Source of the DNA: Hyaloperonospora brassicae
Taxonomy: Eukaryota; Oomycota; Peronosporomycetes; Peronosporales; Peronosporaceae
Direction of reading: 5' to 3'
Length of the DNA: 64,000 nucleotides
NCBI GenBank assembly: GCA_947650285.1
Contig: CANTFL010001487.1
Span: 124,001-188,000, forward strand
Numbering within the stretch: position 1 is the first letter of the stretch; each line of letters opens with the position of its first letter. The notes below the pieces were generated by a model, which saw only the letters and a program-made list of their open reading frames with translations, did not search any database and was not told the DNA's origin. The translations under genes and the position numbers were made by a program. Shown piece by piece: positions 55,601-64,000 of this stretch.

Positions 55601-58600
55601 AGTGCTGAGGAAGTACCGTTGTATTTTAACACATGTCAAAGAGAACAAAGAAGTAGACCTTTGTCCTTAAATATTCAAAACCACCGATTGAGACTCTATT
55701 GATTCAACTGAACATCTCACGATAGATACTGAATGTAGCTACCTGCTTACCACCCATCGAGCGTGTCTAGCAGAAATTGCTGGTCAATTTAGCTGGTTCG
55801 ATGATCATATCGATAAATTAGTGAAGCGATGTCATTATTTTTACGAATGAACTCAAACGTTTATATATTATAGAATTTACAATGCATATTGTACTCTCAT
55901 TTTTTCAACCAAGATGTCTATCACATGTAATGAGACCACTACACTACGAGCATTATGTATGCTGCTGATTCAACGAATCATCTTGCTGCGCCCATCTTTC
56001 TTTCATCAAATCTCTCTACTAAACACCTTGCAGGTGTAAAAAAGACGTGTATTATGCTTTATGCGTCAAAACTGTGCCGAATGAACTAAAGAAGTTTCTA
56101 CATTGTACTCGTCCCCATTAAGGATAAGCGACATGACTCTGCGAGACTTGATCTTTGCTGACATTTATATTTATAGCCTGCGTTATTCTGCTAATTATTT
56201 ATTTCAAACATAATTACAGCTTGCGTGTGATGTTACAAATATGGACATATAGTTTCATAACAGATATCCCCATACTTTTAAACAACCCACAAAATGCCAC
56301 AAAGGTGAAACGCGGCATCTTGCAAGCATACTGATAGCAGTAATTTGCTGACATTTAAAGCGCAAGAGCTATAAATTTATGTACGCATTCGTCAGAAAAA
56401 AGAAGTGCCAAATAACAAACACATCTTGGTAAAAGAGAAAGTAGGAGATATGTCAACCTGCTTCGGTCAATTTATGCATATTTATTATCGATATAATGAG
56501 AATACTAAGCGTCAAATATGTATGCGAGCTACTTGATTACCACGCATGTCGTTCTTCGATTCATAATACGTGCGATCCTTGACTGGTATAATGGACTACA
56601 ATAGCCATTAAGAAGGATGACGTAAATGTGCTAAAAACCACCCCTTTCCTTAAAAAACGGCTGTACTGGATGGACCAAAGATCTACTATCTATTTAATAT
56701 AATAGATTACAGCTGTGGTCTATGCGGCATGACATAGGATATTTCGTTGAGTTGCCCGTGGGAAAAGTAGACATGAACGTGATAGTAAAAATGGAGTTCT
56801 CAGAGAGAGCACCCAAAGAGATTGAGCAAGATACTTACAGAGAAGAGAACGAAAGCATCGCGAGCAGTAAGTAGGTGTGGAAGTGGCGCTATAAGACACT
56901 TCTACAATTTTCGGTACAAAGCTGATTTAAGTATGATAAAGACAGCTAATGAAAATGGACTTCATGCGGCAAGTATCGAAGGTGTGCAGCAACGAGCGCA
57001 AGATGGGTAAACATGTAGGGACGGCGATTATGGAAATTAATGGCATTGCACTATGTCTATAAGAAATGGTGGATTATGAAAGCGCGGAAGAAAGGCCAAC
57101 CCGACCGCAAAGCTTCATCATCAAAATCGCAAGAAGAATTGCTTGGGTTTATTGCAAGGTGAACGGTATGCATATACGTCACGATCGAGCCGATTAGGAG
57201 ATACCAGACCTAGCTGACAACGAATAAAGCGGGGCGGATGGGCAAACTTAAAGAGGTTCGTTACAAATCAAAGGCTACCGTGCAATCCGAAAACGTACTT
57301 TGCATCACTTCTGGACAAGTTATATGTAAAAAAAGAGATGAGAGAAACCAACAGGTAACTGTCCAATCGTGAGAAGAAATAGGAGACTTTGTGAGACCGT
57401 AAAAAAGTAGCCTGGAGTTTACGGTCGATTTGGATAACATCCATTGCAACGGTAGTATCCATCGAGGTGAAAAGAGTTCTGATTGATAAAGTCTTCGACT
57501 CGGCAGATATCAAAAATTGTATTGACGGCACGCAGAGCTATATTAAGTGTATGGGGAGAAAAGTGCCGTTAGGAACCACGACCGACATCAAAATATAAAA
57601 ATGGACCGCAATAATGATGAAAGCAGAATGCATGAAGGAGCAGTAGGTGAAATCACCTTGGAGTACATCTAAAGCAATTATATGAACATAGCACGTAGCC
57701 ATGTCCACTGACAGGGTACAAGAATATTTACGCATGCCAGTTGGTAAAATTGGCATTGAGTACAACAATTGAGAAGATTAATCCAAAAGATAAAAAATCC
57801 GCAAAGCAGCGATTTGCGTACTTCAGCTGGCATGAATCTACCTGAAGGGATGACCCAATATCCTGTCCGAGGCAGCAAGGAAAAACCGCTGCTCAATGAG
57901 CAATTATAGCAGTGGGTCATTTTGAATTTAAACTGATTAGGTCTTAGTATGATTGTCCGTGATGCTTGCACGTACTTTTGATGATCTGGATGGGCCGGAA
58001 ACTATCGACAAAATTTACCACGAAAATATCACAAGGGACAAAAGCAGAAGTAAATTTACAGCCGTTGTCAACGATCAAATGATATGTTAAGTAGTTCCCA
58101 CATGAGATGAACAAGAAGCATTGTCCATGACCTAGTGATCAAAGTTGCCGTAGGATTTAATCAGTCAAGACATTCCGCGGTCAACATGAATCCACGCAAT
58201 GTCAGGTAAGAGACACACGCTGCCACCGAATAATTATACCAGTAGAAGGAATACGTAGTCCTCCTTTGCTAGGTATAGATAACAAATTCTTAGGAATGGA
58301 GAGAACATGGTTCTCGTCAGGCTAGGTGATAGTGTGGTTAAATCCCTAATCGAAATTTTAAAACATGGATCGGTGAACACCCAGTTAAGACATCACTTAA
58401 TGGCGGAAACGGCACCAAGCGATCAAGCGATCGAACAGGAGATGAAAGATGTTTCCAACGGGGATCAGAGACTCGATCCAACTGTCGCCAGACTGATGGA
58501 CATGGAACGATTTGGGACGAGGAGCAGAAAGGGATGATTGCAATAGACCAATCTGGTACGAGTCGCAGAATATATATGATTGCCAAAGTTACATATGGGA

Positions 58601-60520
58601 CCAAATAGTGCGATAAGAAGCTGCAAAGGAGGTGTAACATCCGGCAGATCGGTGACACTCTTTCCCGGTCACACAATGGGAGTACTGATTTTGGTTGATT
58701 ATAGCCCGATCTGGAAGTGTGAATGCTCACGGGAGACCAGGGAGTTGTGCCAATATATGTGGAGAGTCTCATGGACCAGAAAAACCTGAAGGATGATATT
58801 GGAGCACGTACAATGAACAGATGGATATCTACTCTTGAATTGTACCTTGTCGATCCCCAACGATCTCGAATTGAGCGTCAGATCGGTCATGTTTCCTGTT
58901 CATTATAAATATATCGCTGATGGAGCTATTGGATCATGATAAATGTGGTTGTTGAAGGTCCATGAGTGATTTCTTTGAAGTTCAGACCGAAAGAGCCAGT
59001 GGAAGCTGGTTGAATTGACGTCGCAACATGGATTTAGACACATTTGGTACTTGAGTACTATTTAGTGCTCTTTGGTATCGAAAATGGGATTTTTGGTACC
59101 GTGTTTGGGATTTGGTCCTCGTTTGGTGTTTAGGTACGATATCGGGGATATTGGCGCTATCTTTGGAGTACAGTTCATGAAATTTCGACACGTGTTCAAG
59201 TAGACGATCCGGATTAAGGGTGATATCGGTTTGGAGAGTGAACTACAGTTTGGAATAGTCGTAAGAATATGTTGTCTTTTAATTTGGTTGGTAAATAAAC
59301 AAACTTGAACTCTACTTCTTCTGCACACGACGCGCGATCCCCCCTCTTTTCCGGGCAAGATTGATTTGGCTTCCCTAACGGTGTAAGACACGCGGGTTGG
59401 AAGATCACTGAAGACCGATCATAGATTGTTGTCCAAGATAGAGATGAGCGATCCTGGACAATCTGGTCCGGATCGATCAAGTACTTACACATAACTCAAC
59501 AGCTAGGGTAGCAACAACAACGGAAAAGGACTGGACACAAGATCGCGAGACGGCCCAAGTGGTTGGAAGATCTGGACAAGAAGTTCAAGACAAGACCGAG
59601 CAAGATCGAAGCGATCTACAAGGCAGATTGGCACGTTTCCATTTGGCGAAACAAAAAACCTGTTTGCTTCGATTGCGCACTTCCAGCAAGATCGACCGAT
59701 CCCAAGGCCAAATCGTACCGATCCCAGGGCCAAATCGTACCGATCATAAGGCAAGATCAACGCAAGACTATTATTTGCTGAGTGAAGATCTCTGCGCAGC
59801 AAAGACCCCAACTCCGAAGATAAATTGAGATCGGTGTGTTTTCAAGATCAAGATCGCGACACCTCCAAATAGAGATCGCCGTGACTCAAGATCAAGATCG
59901 CAGAACCCCTATTCGTGGAGTGAAGATTTCGGCACCGGCAGCGAACTCTCAACCCCAAACCCTTAGCGTGATCGACATCTGCAAAGGCCATTAAGAAGAG
60001 CTCAAGCCAGCCCAACCGACGGGTACACAAGGTGAGCACAAGGCTATACAACAAGGCACGGATCGGAGTACCCCCTCCGTGAGTCGACAAGTCTGGGCAA
60101 GTGGAAGATCGACCTTCACAAAAAACAATTTTGTGAGATCGACTTCACCACAATACGGTAAGCGAAATAGTACCAGCAGCCGCTGTAAGCGACAAACGAT
60201 CTCCCGAAATCACAAGATAAGGTGTAATGTAGCACATGAAAAGAAATCATACGTTAGTGGCGAGAACAGAACTTCCCTATATTGTACGAGAGCGGTATTT
60301 TTAAAGTCTCATCCGATCAAACATTTCTTTGTGGATCTTTGCTAATTGATGAACCAATTAGCCTTATTTCTATATGTTATACCCAGAAACTAGATTTATT
60401 TGTGCAGTAGAATATCTTTTATCTCGGGATGGTATGATGGTACGCGCTTGCGGTCGAGGGTGAGAATAGAGCACTCGGAGCGGATAAGCAAGGCAACCAG
60501 AACTGAGCATTACAGTTGCA
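52638..60520. other. Gene-poor region with decayed sequence
   Basis: No intact gene is supported in 7.9 kb. The A/G-rich plus strand of 56760-58560 and the frames at 58307-58537 and 59563-59781 suggest old retroelement remains, but no catalytic motif was found. A 10-bp hairpin (CTATGTCTCA/TGAGACATAG) lies at 53902-53928. The minus-strand frame 54327-54539 (70 codons) starts with a weakly hydrophobic segment but is otherwise unrecognised. Confidence 0.35.
59697..59752. repeat. 22-bp tandem repeat, 2.5 copies
   Basis: CGATCCCA(A/G)GGCCAAATCGTAC-type units start at 59697 and 59719, followed by a partial third copy at 59741. The surrounding 500 bp are rich in GATC/AAGATC words. Confidence 0.8.
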
Positions 60521-61272
60521 TCAACTAAAGATGTTGTTCACCAGACGTAGAAGGAGAACGTAACGGGAGCGTAAAATCATCTGTAAAAGAAGTTTCAGTA
60601 TGTATCGGAAACAACGATATGGAAATGCTGAGATGCGGATTGAACCAACAAAAGATTTTGCAGCTAGATGCAGAACAGAAAGACAAAGAATACGGCCAGG
60701 GGTCATCTTGTTTGACACCACAAATCGCCCCCACTGGAGACAATAACTATCTCATGGTAATTGATGGACTTCTAGATCACGGTACATTACATAAACCCAC
60801 AAAAAGCATATACGGAGTATAAATCCATTCGTGGGAGAGTTCTCAATATGCGCTTCTAGTCCACCCTATCATAACCCTCGAAGAAATTGACGAAAAATGC
60901 GGCACCGTGTTCATCAAATACATTTGTAAGCTCAGCCTATTGCTGAGAAATCGCACATAATAACGCGAAGGCCACACTGAACCCCCAAATTAATTGATGG
61001 GAAATCATTGCGAATTAAATGACGCAATTTATGCGTGAACGTGCTAGTAGCAGTTTTGACATTAACCTGCATCACAGAGATCGGACAATAAATAGCAAGG
61101 TCAGACCGAAAGCCCGTCTTGTGCAACAGTAACACAGCTGCTTTACGATGATATGGGAGTAGGACCTTATGATCAAATTGGTAGCGGAACACAATTGAAA
61201 GTTCTCAACAAAAATGCCGGGGGTAAAGTAATATAAAGTTGTCGTCAACCCGTCAGAACCTGGTGCCAACAA
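60521..61272 (-). pseudogene. L1-like non-LTR retrotransposon RT remnant
   Basis: On the minus strand, blocks of a LINE reverse transcriptase occur in the right order. APGSDGL is near 61265, then LLHKTGFRSDLAIYCPISVM (the NYRPISL-type block) near 61110. GVKQDDPWPYS follows near 60715, and FTDD (the catalytic FADD box) with LRSPS near 60575. Different frames and several stops separate them, so the copy is dead. No endonuclease or poly(A) tail was identified. Confidence 0.72.
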
Positions 61273-62454
61273 ACTGTGAAGGCGACGAATATTGGTAGCG
61301 ATCCCTCGATAGAAAGGGTTTCAACGAGTTTCCGCTATTGAGAAGAGTTCATATGTATATGTTCGGTAGGATTGATATGGTTTTAAGCTACCGCGTTGAC
61401 ATCCACGTTAAGAGGTAAGCAATTTGAGTCTTCTAATTCCTTCTGCATACAATCAGTTAAACTCTGTCTGACATCAGAAGGACTCGTAGCCCCGCTGCTA
61501 TCCTTGCGTTATGATGCGGATATCGGTACGAAGATATGTGGGCGAAGGCCGGGAGCAGCGCCGAGTTCAGCGTTACATATGGTTTAGGCGTGTGTCAAAA
61601 ACAACCTCTTAGTCAATCTCATTGTATTATGGTTGTCAAAACCGCAGATGGGCACGCTCTAACTTTTCGCTGGGACTACGATCTGCGCGCAGCAACAAAC
61701 GATTACTATGAGGATAGGAAAATATTAAAAGTCTCTGAAAGTTTGGTGATAATTTTCTGACAAACCCTTGCTTTTTTATTCATACTCTATCAGCGGGTCC
61801 CGTGTTTCTCAATCGTATCAGACTAGACCAGGTTAGCTGAAGGACGAATCGTGTCACGCACTTCAACATCGCGTGAACAATGGAAGCCACAATATTGGGT
61901 TACTTAGACAGATTGCAATGGAAGTGACACGAGATTGACCTACGAGTGCTATGCGTTGTGCTAAATGGCACTCGATGGAGGAGGTTACCACCATTATATG
62001 AAGTCTTGAGATGTAAGGCAGTCGAACATGTTAAAATAAATTTTTTTATGAGTTATATACAGTCAGCTCTCTCTGTAACAGTCACTATTATAACAGCAAT
62101 TTCATATATCTGCCCCCGAAACGGGTGTACGAAGTTTCGCCAGTCAAAAGCCGATCTCTATGACAGCTATTCAGCTATCAAAGTAGCATGCATGCTACAT
62201 GTATACGGTACATACATTGCTGCTCTCTCCATGACAATCGCCCGTTATTTTCTGGTCCAGAATTTCGTCAGAATGGTGATCTGAGTTGTTGAGAAATTCC
62301 TCGAAAATTCCAAGAAATTTCTTGGCCTTTCAATAAATCCGAGAAAATCAATAAATTTATATCAGAATTTTGGACACCCCAACGAAATTTAAAAGGGGAG
62401 GGCCACCCTCTAGAAACCCCTCACTTTCAGCCTTATCATCCGACCTCAAGATAA
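61273..62454. other. Spacer between two transposon relics
   Basis: The upstream (5') part of the L1-like copy would lie here on the minus strand, but no endonuclease motif was recognised. Plus-strand frames at 61396-61587, 61536-61760 and 61946-62284 have no known motif. Confidence 0.4.
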
Positions 62455-64000
62455 AATGGCAGACAAGAACTCAGCCAAAAACGACAGGTCATATTGCCGG
62501 AGACGAAGGTGGCCATCATAGCCTTCCAAGCAAAAAATCTTGCGGCTTCTCATCAGGTGAATGAGGAAGAATTCTAGATGGAGCGCAAGACAGTCACAGA
62601 CATCCTCAACAAGACGGAACTCATCCTCCAACAATGCCAACAAAGTGGAGGCGGACGGTGGTGGTAAAATAAAGCGCATCAAGTAATTCGTGGTCCGCTT
62701 CGTGACGAGGTTAGTGCTGCTTTTGCTGCTTCTTAGTTGCTTTCAAACTGATCACAGTTGTCTTTTTCAGATTGATAAGGTGTTGAAAATCTGATTTGCT
62801 TAAACGAAATCCAACGACATTTATTACCGATGCACATCTTCAAGCGAAGGCCCTTCAATTTACATCCGACTTCTGTGTCAACACTCCCGGCTCAGAGAAA
62901 TACTATTTCAATGCCTCCGACGGTTGGCTTCAGATATTCAAGGAAGGCCACAACATCATGCCGGAGTGTCTCCATGAAGAGGCGGAAATTGCCCTACTTC
63001 AAGACCTTCCTACCGTCCGACTTGACTTTTAAAACTCATGGACAAGTTTGATCTCAACGACGTCTTCAACAGTACTGAGAACGGGCTATTCCATAGCATG
63101 GCTGCAAACAAGACACTGGCGCAGCATTAAGAGAAGGGCTACAAGAGGGACAAGGCCAAGATCACTGTTCTATTCGGATGCAATGCGTCAAATATGTGTT
63201 TTCAGTGTCATATAAAAACTAGTGATATGGTAAAACGTATTTTTGTAGGCTCTGAGAAGCTCGACACCCTCGTCATCGGGACTGCTTCCAAATCGCGTTG
63301 CTACCTCAACGTTGACATGACGAAGCTGCCCCATGTAATGTGCCATAAAATTCTTCTGCTGCCGGAAAACGCCAGTCCGCACTCCGTGGAGTACTATACA
63401 GAACAGCTGGCCAACACTATGGTAAGTGTCATGAATGGTTCGGAAACAGAAATGAAATGCTGACTATTGTAAAATTTGTACACAAGTTCGCTTTCCTACA
63501 TTGAACAACGCGTCCCATCTGCAACCGGCCGATGCCGGCATCATCTCCAAATTCAAGATCGAGTACAAGATGCGCTACATTAAGTGCCTCTTCGAAAAGT
63601 TCGAGGCCATTAGTGATCACCCTTATGAGCCTAAGAACAAGTTCACAATCCCAGAAAATTGATATGCTCGTCGAGTCGTAAAAGACGCTCAACCTGCGAC
63701 CATTAGCCATTTCTACAAGAAATCGGCATTCTTCCCGTCCGAAGTCGCATGTTCTTCAATTCTATGCTAAACGTCGAAGTCGTTGATCCAATAAGCCAGA
63801 TTTCAGCCCTCTTAGCAATAATCCCACAGCACAATGTCGCCGCCACAATGGATGCTCAGAACTTCCTTTAAGTCGACGGCCTTCTGCCCCTCATTAAGTG
63901 CCTCACCGATGAGGAGATCCTGGATGAGGTATCGTCGCATCAGAACGTGGCAGACGAGGATGATGAGTGTGGTGATGACGAGAAACCGCCTGTGTCGGTG
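62455..64000 (+). pseudogene. Tigger/pogo-type DDE transposase remnant, cut by the window edge
   Basis: The order of family blocks is kept on the plus strand. An N-terminal HTH segment (ETKVAIIAFQAKN near 62500) comes first. A CENP-B-like HTH follows (DAHLQAKALQFTSDF, NASDGWLQIFKE at 62830-62945). The DDE core reads FNSTENGLFHS, KGYKRDKAKITVLFGCNAS, GTASKSRCYLNVDMTKLP, ILLLPENASPHS and SHLQPADAGIISKFK. The acidic C-terminus follows (LTDEEILDEV). The usual NMDETGL box reads NSTENGL and the VDNASPH box reads PENASPH, so both catalytic Asp are lost. Stops occur, for example at 63030 and 63128. Two short non-matching stretches (about 63190-63248 and 63421-63487, the latter bounded by GTAAGT) look like introns. 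The element continues beyond 64000. Confidence 0.78.

Noticed and set aside
56760..58560. Purine-rich stretch considered as Copia pol
   Set aside because: None of the expected Copia motifs (RT YVDD box, integrase HHCC) could be found in any frame.
59563..59781. 72-codon frame with cysteines, possible small gag or effector
   Set aside because: It overlaps the 22-bp tandem repeat, the cysteine spacing fits no known knuckle, and another frame is also open.

Overview
The window looks like nuclear DNA of an oomycete, most likely a Peronosporales plant pathogen. This is inferred from short GT-AG introns (68-92 nt), an oomycete-type Inr promoter before a phenolic acid decarboxylase gene, a chromodomain Ty3/Gypsy retrotransposon of a familiar oomycete type, and relics of Tigger and L1-like elements. 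Nothing bacterial was seen: no operons, no ribosome binding sites, no CRISPR.

Left part (1-11 kb) is the gene island. It holds a phenolic acid decarboxylase (+), a convergent ankyrin-repeat gene (-) whose frame is interrupted twice, a TXNDC9/phosducin-like thioredoxin-fold gene (+, three exons) and an eEF2K-like alpha-kinase gene (+, at least two exons) with a SHOCT-like N-terminal segment. From 11 to 16.6 kb no gene can be supported; the stretch holds a palindromic LTR-end-like scar and a very AT-rich island.

16605-24362 is a complete minus-strand Ty3/Gypsy chromovirus-type element with 535-bp LTRs (about 98.7% identical by eye) and a 5-bp target duplication (ACCTC). Its gag-pol is heavily broken, including Asp-to-Glu changes at the protease and reverse transcriptase active sites. 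On the opposite strand, between pol and the 3' LTR, lies a long decayed antisense reading frame (17246-18543), apparently an extra gene of this family.

26216-48410 is the most striking feature: a head-to-tail array of about 13 units of 1716-1720 bp. Each unit carries one well-formed tRNA-Arg(TCG) gene and, 884 bp (865 bp in the last unit) downstream, a degenerate tRNA-like sequence with good A and B boxes, followed in all but the last unit by a perfect 8-bp hairpin. Variants are ordered along the array: the right-hand unit is the most diverged, and successive changes appear towards the left.

48.4-64 kb is a repeat graveyard: a Ty3 RNase H fragment, a TIR-bounded 264-bp element, an L1-like reverse transcriptase relic (-) and a Tigger/pogo-type transposase relic (+) that runs off the right edge. 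No intact gene is supported there.
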